Source: Acidimicrobiia bacterium (GTDB taxonomy: Bacteria > Actinomycetota > Acidimicrobiia > Spongiisociales > Spongiisociaceae). From it: a stretch of 54,255 nt of DNA. The stretch lies in contig JAGWAN010000025.1 of NCBI GenBank assembly GCA_021296345.1, positions 10,250-64,504 of the forward strand, written 5' to 3'. The notes under the pieces are model-generated. The model saw only the letters and a program-made list of their open reading frames with translations, was not told the origin of the DNA and ran no database searches. Position 1 is the stretch's first letter. Every line of letters starts with the position of its first letter. This document shows, one piece after another, positions 24,049-31,109 of the stretch. A program made the position numbers and the translations under genes.

Positions 24049-26868
24049 TCATCGTCCGGTGAAGGCTCGCACCGCCGCATCGAGGTCGATCGTAACCGGC
24101 TCCCGATGCCCGTCCACACCTATACGGATCGAGGAGCCTGTGGTCACCGCACCGATACGCCGCCCGAGCGGACCGAGTTGGGCCTCTATACGGTCGCGCC
24201 GGGCCCGGGGCGACTCCAGCAGCAACCGGCCAGGTGCTTCGTTGGTCAGCGCCACCACGACACTCTCGACCTGAGCCGGGACGGTCACCTCGACCCCGAG
24301 CCTCCCACCGACGGCCATCTCTGCGACCGCCGCGGCGACACCGCCGTCGCTCACATCGTGGGCGGCGGTCACGTCTCCCTCGGCGATCAGCCGGTGCACC
24401 GCCAGGTAGCGCCGCAGGGGATCCTCCACCGCCGGCGGGACCAGCCGGTGGCCGATGTCCAGCAGCTCATCCACGAGCGAGCCCCCGAGTCGCTCCGATG
24501 GCTCCCCCACCAACCAGAGATCGTGACCGGCACGGGTCAGGGCGCTGCCGAGTGTCCGGTGCAGGTCGGGAACCAGTCCCAGGGCCGAGATGAGCAGCGT
24601 GCCAGGGATCGCCTCCCCGGCGAACTCGTTGAACAGGCTGTCCTTGCCCGAGATGAAGGGCATGCGGTAGCGGCGCGCCCCCTCCAGGCATCCCTCCACC
24701 GCCCTTACCAGCGATCCGAGCCGGTCCGGCTTGGTGGGGTCGCCCCAGCAGAAGTTGTCGAGCAGGGCGACCCGTCCCGGATCGGCCCCCACCGCGACGA
24801 GATTGCGTACTGCCTCGTCGATGGCGTGCAGCGCCATCGACCAGGGATCGAGCCGCCCGATACGCGGGTTGATACCCACCGCCCGCGCCGCCGCCTTGTC
24901 ATGGTGCCAGGTGCCCAGGGGTTTGAGCACTGCGCCGTCTCCCGGGCCGTCGGCCCGGACGCCTACGAACGGCCGGCCAACGGTTCCACCCCGAACTTCG
25001 TGGTCGTAGGTGCGGACGATGGCCTCCTTCGAGGCGACGGTCGGATGGGACAGGAGGTCAAGAACGAGCCCGGCCGGGTCGGCATCGGGCACCCGCACGG
25101 GCTCAGGCACCGGGTCGGCCCAGCGCCCGACTATCTCCCTTCGCGGCGCTCCCCGATGGAGGAAATCCATGGGGAGATCTACCACCGGCGTCTCGCCGTG
25201 ACGTACCGCCAGGCGTCCGGTACCGGTGAACGACCCGAGATCGGTCATCTCGACGTCGTGACGGTCGCACATGTGGCGGAGGGTCTCTACCTCGCCCGGC
25301 GGCACCGCCAGAACCATGCGCTCCTGGGCCTCGGACAGCCAGATCTCCCACGGTTCCAGGCCCTCGTACTTCAAGGGTGCTCCCGCCAGGTCGACTTCGG
25401 CGCCGAGGCGCTCCCCCATCTCCCCCACCGCCGAGGAGAACCCGCCCGCTCCGCAGTCGGTGATGGCGTGATAGAGACGCCGGTCGCGAGCCTCCTCGAC
25501 CACCTCGATGCAGCCCTTCTCGGTTATCGGATCGCCGATCTGCACCACCGTCCCGGCCTGTTCGGCGGTCGCCTCGTCCATCCCGGCGGAGGAGAAGGTG
25601 GCGCCGTGGATGCCGTCCCGTCCGGTCCGGCCTCCGATGGCGATGATCCGGTCACCGACCTTCGGCTCGGTGGGATGCGATCCCGACGGCAGCAGGCCCA
25701 ATGCCCCGCAGTACACGAGCGGGTTGGCAACGTATCCCTCGTCGTAGAGCACCGCGCCGTTGACGGTTGGAAGGCCCAGCTTGTTGCCGTAGTCGCCTAT
25801 TCCGGCCACCACTCCGTCGCGGACTCTCCGGGGATGGAGGACACCGGGCGGCAGGTCCCGGTCGGGCAGATCGGGAGGCCCGAAGCAGAGGACGTTGGTG
25901 CAAGCGATGGGCCGCGCCGACACGCCCATCACGTCTCGGACCACCCCGCCCACGCCCGTGTTGGCGCCCCCGAAAGGTTCGAGCGCCGATGGATGGTTAT
26001 GGGTCTCGACCTTGAAGGCGAGGTCGAAGTCGCTGTCGAAGGCAACAATGCCGGCGTTGTCGTCGAACGCCGATCGGAGCCAGGGTGGATCGAGCTCCTC
26101 GGTGACCGTCCTGAGCGCAGCCAGCAGACCGTCGTAGTAAGCGACCGTGACGGAGCCGTCCGCCCCGGTGTGCTCCAGACGGATCCGAGCCCGGAACGTC
26201 TTGTGCATGCAGTGCTCCGACCAGGTCTGGGCCAGCGTCTCCAACTCGGCATCGGTCGGATCCCTTCCCTCGCGCGCGAAGTGTTCCTGGATGGCCCGCA
26301 TCTCGGCCAGATCTAGCGATAGGAGGCGGTCTTGGCTGAGAGCCTCGAGATCGGCGTCCTCCAGGCCGGACAGCCTGACGGAATCTACGCGGGCGCCCGC
26401 CGTGGCCGGCGTGTCGAAGGAGGGCGGTATGGGACCGAGCGAATGCTGCTCGATCGTGTCGTTGGCCAGCAACCGCCTGCTTATGGCCACAACGGCGGCC
26501 CTGTCGAGGTCACCGATGAGTTCGTACCGGCGGGCGGTGGAAGCACTCACCGGGGGAAGTCCCAGGGCGGCCGCGGCCCGCTCGAGCTCCCGCGCCTCGG
26601 TATCCGTTACGCCCGGCCGCGGCGCAACCTCCACCGCTGGATAGGGGGTGGTCGCCGGGGAACCCACCACCAGTTCGTCCACCACCGGGTCGACCAGGAC
26701 CTCACGGCAGAGCCGGTCTACGTCGGCCGCGGAGACATCTCCTTGCAGGTAGTGGACCCTGCTGACCCGGCAGGCCACCAGGCCGGCTACGCCCAGGAGG
26801 CGCGCGCCGTCCACGATCCGGCCCGCTCTCGGGTCATCGGAGGATGTCACCTGGATGCGTACGGGCAT
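24049..26868 (-). CDS. purL: FGAM synthase, PurS-PurL fusion
   Basis: A 939-residue protein, about 190 longer than stand-alone small PurL. Residues 1 to about 150 resemble two PurS-like halves (VRIQVTSSDDPRAGRIVDGARLLG..., then RRYELIGDLDRAAVVAISRRLL), so the PurS subunit appears fused to the front. The ATP-binding synthase body shows LAQTWSEHCMHKTF, FKVETHNHPSALEPFGGANTG, GVVAGIGDYGNKLGLP, RTGRDGIHGATFSS, DCGAGGFSSAVGEMG, FISGKDSLFNEF and AHDVSDGGVAAAVAEMA. It makes FGAM from FGAR with ammonia delivered by PurQ. It is the first gene of the purine operon. Confidence 0.95.
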   Translation of the reverse strand: MPVRIQVTSSDDPRAGRIVDGARLLGVAGLVACRVSRVHYLQGDVSAADVDRLCREVLVDPVVDELVVGSPATTPYPAVEVAPRPGVTDTEARELERAAAALGLPPVSASTARRYELIGDLDRAAVVAISRRLLANDTIEQHSLGPIPPSFDTPATAGARVDSVRLSGLEDADLEALSQDRLLSLDLAEMRAIQEHFAREGRDPTDAELETLAQTWSEHCMHKTFRARIRLEHTGADGSVTVAYYDGLLAALRTVTEELDPPWLRSAFDDNAGIVAFDSDFDLAFKVETHNHPSALEPFGGANTGVGGVVRDVMGVSARPIACTNVLCFGPPDLPDRDLPPGVLHPRRVRDGVVAGIGDYGNKLGLPTVNGAVLYDEGYVANPLVYCGALGLLPSGSHPTEPKVGDRIIAIGGRTGRDGIHGATFSSAGMDEATAEQAGTVVQIGDPITEKGCIEVVEEARDRRLYHAITDCGAGGFSSAVGEMGERLGAEVDLAGAPLKYEGLEPWEIWLSEAQERMVLAVPPGEVETLRHMCDRHDVEMTDLGSFTGTGRLAVRHGETPVVDLPMDFLHRGAPRREIVGRWADPVPEPVRVPDADPAGLVLDLLSHPTVASKEAIVRTYDHEVRGGTVGRPFVGVRADGPGDGAVLKPLGTWHHDKAAARAVGINPRIGRLDPWSMALHAIDEAVRNLVAVGADPGRVALLDNFCWGDPTKPDRLGSLVRAVEGCLEGARRYRMPFISGKDSLFNEFAGEAIPGTLLISALGLVPDLHRTLGSALTRAGHDLWLVGEPSERLGGSLVDELLDIGHRLVPPAVEDPLRRYLAVHRLIAEGDVTAAHDVSDGGVAAAVAEMAVGGRLGVEVTVPAQVESVVVALTNEAPGRLLLESPRARRDRIEAQLGPLGRRIGAVTTGSSIRIGVDGHREPVTIDLDAAVRAFTGR

Positions 26869-26895
26869 GCCGCTGCCTCTCCCCGGACCGCCTGC

Positions 26896-26994
26896 CTAGG
26901 CGGCCGTCCAGGCGAAGGTATTCGTTCCCGAAGCCGTCGCGAAAGCCTCCGGCTCGGAACCGCCGAGCCTCCGTCGCGGGACAGTGGGCACCAT
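26896..26994 (-). pseudogene. truncated copy of the aldo/keto reductase 5' end
   Basis: A minus-strand frame of 32 codons reads RRRLGGSEPEAFATASG, then TNTFAWTA and a TAG. The intact reductase gene 1 kb away begins RMRLGGSELETFPLALG, then TNTFGWTA. The DNA similarity continues into the upstream leader, including an identical 16-mer (GTATTCAAGCAACGGC at 27016-27031 and 28086-28101). It is a remnant of a partial tandem duplication and is unlikely to be functional. It fills most of the gap upstream of purL. Confidence 0.75.
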
Positions 26995-27031
26995 GACATT
27001 CGCTCCTACTGGGCAGTATTCAAGCAACGGC
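26904..27031. repeat. diverged direct repeat, copy 1 (partner 27971-28101)
   Basis: This segment aligns with 27971-28101 over about 130 bp, covering the first codons of the aldo/keto reductase and its leader. By eye about two thirds of positions match, with an exact 16-bp block at the upstream end. The shared leader may carry the reductase promoter, so purL could have inherited a second promoter. Confidence 0.6.
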
Positions 27032-27107
27032 GCTTGCTATCCCCACAACAGTCCTCCCCCGACAGAGACGGTTCACAACCCATGTCAACGCCAAGCGGCC
27101 TTCTGGC

Positions 27108-28055
27108 TCACGGCAGTCGGGAGACCTCGTCCAGCGCGGCCAACTGGTCCTCGGCCAGCGTCAGGGTCGTGTACTCGAGCAGCGCTTCCAGTTGCTCCGA
27201 GGTGCGGGCACCCGCCAGCGGCGTCCCAACCCCCGGTTGCGCAGCCACCCATGCCAGCGCGACGGCGGCCAGCTTCACCCCGTGTGACTCCGATATCTCC
27301 TCCATCACGGCAAGGATGCGCCTTCCCTTGTCGTTCAGGTAGGCGGAGGCGGTTCCGGCCCGGGGGCTGTCGACCGGCTGCCCCGACGTGTACTTACCGG
27401 TCAGGAAACCTACGGCAAGCGCGTAGTAGGGCAGGAAGGCCCATTCCTCTCGCCGGGCGATGGGGAGGGTGGTCCGTTCCACGCCCCGCTCCACCAGGCT
27501 GTACATCTGCTGCAGGGCGACAGGACGGTGAAACCCTCCCGCGCGGGTGATCCGCGCCCACTCCTCCAGACGTTCGGCCGAGTAGTTGGAGAGGCCCAGG
27601 TACCGCACCTTGCCCTCGTCCACCAGCTCCGAAAGGGTTCCGATGCTCTCCTCGAGGGGCGTGTCGGGGTCGTCGTAGTGGGCGTAGTAGAGGTCGATGA
27701 CATCTATGCCGAGACGCCCGAGCGAGGCCTCCGCGGCGGCCCTGATCGTGGCCGGGGCCAGACCCTTGTACTCGGGATGGTGGCTGACCTTGGTGGCGAT
27801 CACCAGGTCCTCGCGGTTGCCCCGCTTCTTCATCCACCGGCCGATGATGGTCTCGGACTCCCCTCCCTCGTTGCCCGGGGCCCAGGCCGAGTAGGAGTCA
27901 GCGGTGTCGAGAAAGTTGCCACCGACTGCGACGTATGCATCGAGGATCGCCCAGGTGCTGGGCTCGTCAGCCGTCCAGCCGAAGGTATTCGTCCCCAAGG
28001 CCAGCGGGAATGTCTCCAGCTCGGAGCCGCCGAGCCTCATTCGTGGTGGAGTCAT
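27108..28055 (-). CDS. aldo/keto reductase
   Basis: A 315-residue NADPH-dependent oxidoreductase of the aldo/keto reductase superfamily (TIM barrel). Catalytic residues are Asp50 and Tyr55 in FLDTADSYSAW, the Lys in VIATKV and the His in YYAHYDDPDTP. LGLSNYSAERLEEW and the C-terminal GARTSEQLEALLE bind the cofactor. It resembles the YajO/Tas-like group. Start at 28055: GAGGAGG lies 11 nt upstream and the family starts there. The physiological substrate is unknown. It is divergent from herA, and a truncated copy of its 5' end lies just beyond its 3' end, before purL. Confidence 0.9.
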   Translation of the reverse strand: MTPPRMRLGGSELETFPLALGTNTFGWTADEPSTWAILDAYVAVGGNFLDTADSYSAWAPGNEGGESETIIGRWMKKRGNREDLVIATKVSHHPEYKGLAPATIRAAAEASLGRLGIDVIDLYYAHYDDPDTPLEESIGTLSELVDEGKVRYLGLSNYSAERLEEWARITRAGGFHRPVALQQMYSLVERGVERTTLPIARREEWAFLPYYALAVGFLTGKYTSGQPVDSPRAGTASAYLNDKGRRILAVMEEISESHGVKLAAVALAWVAAQPGVGTPLAGARTSEQLEALLEYTTLTLAEDQLAALDEVSRLP

Positions 28056-28215
28056 GGCGAGAGCAACCTCCTCGGGTGGTGTCCGGTATTCAAGCAACGG
28101 CCTGCACGATACGGCATCGGTCGGAGGGTCGTTCCGGATCGGAACTCCTGGCTTCGATGGCAATCGTGCTAGGGAGCGACCCGGTGGGACGTCGATCCGA
28201 GTCACAGGCGCATGT

Positions 28216-28221
28216 CATAAT
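28216..28221 (+). promoter_or_regulatory. -10-like CATAAT before herA (leaderless)
   Basis: CATAAT ends 6 nt before the GTG at 28228. This predicts that transcription of the herA-sbcD-sbcC-nurA operon starts at the start codon. No Shine-Dalgarno is visible, which agrees. The -35 region is not convincing. Confidence 0.4.
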
Positions 28222-28227
28222 CGGCTA

Positions 28228-29943
28228 GTGGAGAATCAGACAGTAGGCAGGGTGCTCGGCACCGATGATTCGACCCCGCTTGAGTTCTGGGTAGCGGTCG
28301 CGAACGGTCAGCATCTACAACTTGACGACATCATCGCGCTCGACCGGGTCCTGCCGACCGGGGATACCGTCTCGATATACGGAATCGTCGGACAGGTACG
28401 GGCGCGCCATGAAGGGGCCCGGTTCGACTCCGACGTTTTCCTGATCGCCGATGGTGTCCTGCCCGCGGACGTGTCGGAGGCGGCCCAGATCCAGGTCACC
28501 CGGGTCGTACCGGAAACGTTCGTTCCCCCGCTGCCGGGCGCCGAGGTACGGAAGGCCGTCGGCCCTGAACGTGACGAGGCGCTCGACATGGCCGAGGTCG
28601 AACATAGGTTGCCCGCCGGCCTCACGCGGGACGGCCAACCGGTGATGCTCGACCTCGAGTTCATCGACGGCACCAAGGGCGCCCACGTCAACATCTCGGG
28701 AATCTCCGGTGTCGCCACCAAGACCAGCTACGCGACGTTCCTGCTCTACTCGCTGTTCAACTCCGGTGTCCTCGGTGCGGCAGCAGCGAACACCAAGGGG
28801 CTTATCTTCAATGTGAAGGGGGAGGACCTGCTCTTCCTCGACCATGCCAACACCCGCATAGACGAGACGGAGCGAGCCCGCTACGCCGAGCTCGGGCTCG
28901 CAGCCGGACCCTTCCGTTCCATGAGGGCGCTAGCCCCTCCGCGCAAGGGTGATCCCAACGGAACGCCGGCCACCGGGGCGCGCACCACCGGCGTCCGCCC
29001 GCTGTACTGGACGGTCGCCCAGTTCTGCGAGCAGGGACTCCTACCGTTCCTGTTCGCAGATGCCGAGGACGAGCGCCAGCAGTACACGATCGTGGTGCAG
29101 TCGGTCACGGCCCAGCTGCAGCGATGTGCCAAGCAGTCCTATACCGCCGACGGCGCCGTCCGGATCGACGGGAGGACGGCTCGTACCTTCTCCCAGCTCG
29201 TCAGCATTGTTTGCGACAAGCTGCTCCCGCAGGACCCGGACGAGGAGGCCGATCCGCAGTGGACCGGGCGGTCGATCTACACCGGGACTATCAACGCCTT
29301 CGTACGCCGCCTCTCGTCAGCAGAGCGCCACGTCGCGCACCTTGTTCGGGCCGACATCGACGACGCCGAAACGCACGCCATCGACCTCGACTCCCAGCAG
29401 GTGACGGTGGTCGATCTGCACATGCTCCATGACCGAGCGAAGCGCTTCGTAGTGGGCGTCGTGCTCCGGCAGGCGTTCGAGGCGAAGGAAGCCGCCGGCA
29501 CCGCCGAGCCCTTGCAGTTCGTGGTCCTGGACGAATTGAACAAGTACGCGCCGCGTGACTCGTCGAGTCCGATCAAGGAGATCCTGCTCGACGTGGCGGA
29601 ACGCGGCCGCAGCCTCGGGATGATCCTCATCGGCGCCCAGCAGACGGCCAGCGAGGTAGAGCGGCGGGTCGTCTCGAACTCCGCCGTACGGGTGGTCGGT
29701 CGGCTCGACGCCGCCGAGGCCGGGCGCGAGCAGTACGGGTTCCTGCCCGCGGTCCAGCGGCAGCGGGCCACGATCCTCAAGCCCGGCTCCATGTTTGTCT
29801 CCCAACCGCGACTGCCCGTGCCGGTGCTGCTCGAGTTCCCGTTCCCGGCCTGGGCCACCCGGGTCGCCGAGGCCGACTTGAGCGGTGGCGCCGGCGATGG
29901 ACCGGCGGACCGGCCTGCCGACCCCTTCGACGGGCTCGTCTGA
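28228..29943 (+). CDS. herA: HerA-like DNA translocase (HAS-barrel + FtsK/HerA ATPase)
   Basis: A 571-residue protein. An N-terminal beta-rich HAS-barrel (residues 1 to about 100, VGRVLGTDDSTPLEFWVAV...) is followed by a HerA/DUF87-type ATPase. The P-loop is residues 158-167, GISGVATKTS, with Thr164 where the usual Gly precedes Lys165. Walker B is VVLDELNKYAP with Asp435-Glu436, and IGAQQTASEVERRVVSNSAVRVVGRLD is the sensor/arginine-finger region. HerA forms a hexameric ring that pumps DNA and works with the nuclease NurA in resection of DNA ends. Here sbcD, sbcC and a nurA-like gene follow within one operon, which strongly supports the role. The GTG start at 28228 matches the domain start and a -10 just upstream; the long frame before it overlaps the aldo/keto reductase gene. 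Confidence 0.88.
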   Translation: MENQTVGRVLGTDDSTPLEFWVAVANGQHLQLDDIIALDRVLPTGDTVSIYGIVGQVRARHEGARFDSDVFLIADGVLPADVSEAAQIQVTRVVPETFVPPLPGAEVRKAVGPERDEALDMAEVEHRLPAGLTRDGQPVMLDLEFIDGTKGAHVNISGISGVATKTSYATFLLYSLFNSGVLGAAAANTKGLIFNVKGEDLLFLDHANTRIDETERARYAELGLAAGPFRSMRALAPPRKGDPNGTPATGARTTGVRPLYWTVAQFCEQGLLPFLFADAEDERQQYTIVVQSVTAQLQRCAKQSYTADGAVRIDGRTARTFSQLVSIVCDKLLPQDPDEEADPQWTGRSIYTGTINAFVRRLSSAERHVAHLVRADIDDAETHAIDLDSQQVTVVDLHMLHDRAKRFVVGVVLRQAFEAKEAAGTAEPLQFVVLDELNKYAPRDSSSPIKEILLDVAERGRSLGMILIGAQQTASEVERRVVSNSAVRVVGRLDAAEAGREQYGFLPAVQRQRATILKPGSMFVSQPRLPVPVLLEFPFPAWATRVAEADLSGGAGDGPADRPADPFDGLV

Positions 29944-29951
29944 GACCGGCC

Positions 29952-31109
29952 TTGAAGCTCCTCCACACGTCTGACTGGCACGTAGGAAAGACGATCCGGG
30001 GAGCATCCCGGGCCGATGAGCACATCGCCGTCCTGGCCGAGATCGCGCAGATCGCGGCCCGCGAGGAGGTCGATCTGGTCATCGTGGCCGGCGATCTGTT
30101 CGACTCGGCCGCTCCGTCCGCAGAGGCGGAGGGAATCGTATACGGGGCTCTTCTCGACCTGGCGGACACCGGGGCTCAGGTGGCTGTGATCGCCGGCAAT
30201 CACGACAACCCCCGCCGGCTGCGGGCGGTCGCTCCCCTGCTGCGGCTCGGGCGGGTGCATGTGGTTGCCGAGCCGTCCCGGCCCGACGATGGGGGCGTGA
30301 TCAGGTTGCGTAGCCGTGACGGTGCCGACGCACGGCTGGCGATGCTTCCGTTCGTGTCCAAGCGCGGCATCGTGCGAGCCAGGCACCTCATCTCCAAGCA
30401 AGCCTTCGAGAACGTCCAGGACTACGGGGATCGGCTGCGCCGGCTGATTCGGCGCATGTGCGAGCCGTTCCACTCGGACACCGTGAACGTGTTGACGACC
30501 CATGCCTTCGTGCTCGGCGCCCATGCCGGCGGCGGCGAGCGGCCGGCTCACCTGGTCGAGGAGTACGCCGTGACAGCACAGTCCTTCCCGGTGTCCATCG
30601 GCTACGGGGCACTCGGCCACCTCCACCGCCCCCAACGGGTCTTGGCGCAACTCCACTACTGCGGTTCGCCGCTGCAGCTCGACTTCGGCGAGGCGGAACA
30701 GGCCAAGCAGGTGAACGTCGTCTCCGTGGAACCGGGGATTCCTGCCGACGTCAGAGCGGTGCAGCTGACCGCCGGGCACCCGCTGCGGGCGCTTGCGGGC
30801 ACGCTCGACGAACTGAGTTCGGTGAGCGTCGATGACGACGCCTGGCTGAGGGTGGTCGTCCAGGGACCCAGCCGGGCCGGGCTCGCCCAGACCGTGCGGG
30901 AACTCCTCGGACCCCGCGTGGTCGACGTCCGGGTCGAATCACCGGTATCGGCTGCCGGCGAGCGGAGAATCGATCATCGCAGCCGATCGCCGCAGGAGGT
31001 CTTCGACGAATACCTCAAGCACGAGAGCATCGAGGACACCCGCGTCCTCGACCTGTTCGGCGAACTACTCGATGAGCAGAGCGACGCGTCGGTGGCGGTC
31101 GGCTCATGA
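29952..31109 (+). CDS. sbcD: Mre11/SbcD-type exonuclease
   Basis: A 385-residue calcineurin-like phosphoesterase of the Mre11/SbcD family, the nuclease partner of Rad50/SbcC. Metal-binding motifs in order: SDWHVGK (Asp8, His10), VIVAGDLFDS, VIAGNHDNPRRL, TTHAFVLGAHAGG and GALGHLHRPQ. A capping domain and a C-terminal helical segment (SPQEVFDEYLKHESI), the probable Rad50-binding region, follow. It has a TTG start 8 bp after herA and no strong ribosome binding site, so it may depend on readthrough of herA. Its TGA overlaps the sbcC ATG by 4 bp. Confidence 0.92.
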   Translation: MKLLHTSDWHVGKTIRGASRADEHIAVLAEIAQIAAREEVDLVIVAGDLFDSAAPSAEAEGIVYGALLDLADTGAQVAVIAGNHDNPRRLRAVAPLLRLGRVHVVAEPSRPDDGGVIRLRSRDGADARLAMLPFVSKRGIVRARHLISKQAFENVQDYGDRLRRLIRRMCEPFHSDTVNVLTTHAFVLGAHAGGGERPAHLVEEYAVTAQSFPVSIGYGALGHLHRPQRVLAQLHYCGSPLQLDFGEAEQAKQVNVVSVEPGIPADVRAVQLTAGHPLRALAGTLDELSSVSVDDDAWLRVVVQGPSRAGLAQTVRELLGPRVVDVRVESPVSAAGERRIDHRSRSPQEVFDEYLKHESIEDTRVLDLFGELLDEQSDASVAVGS

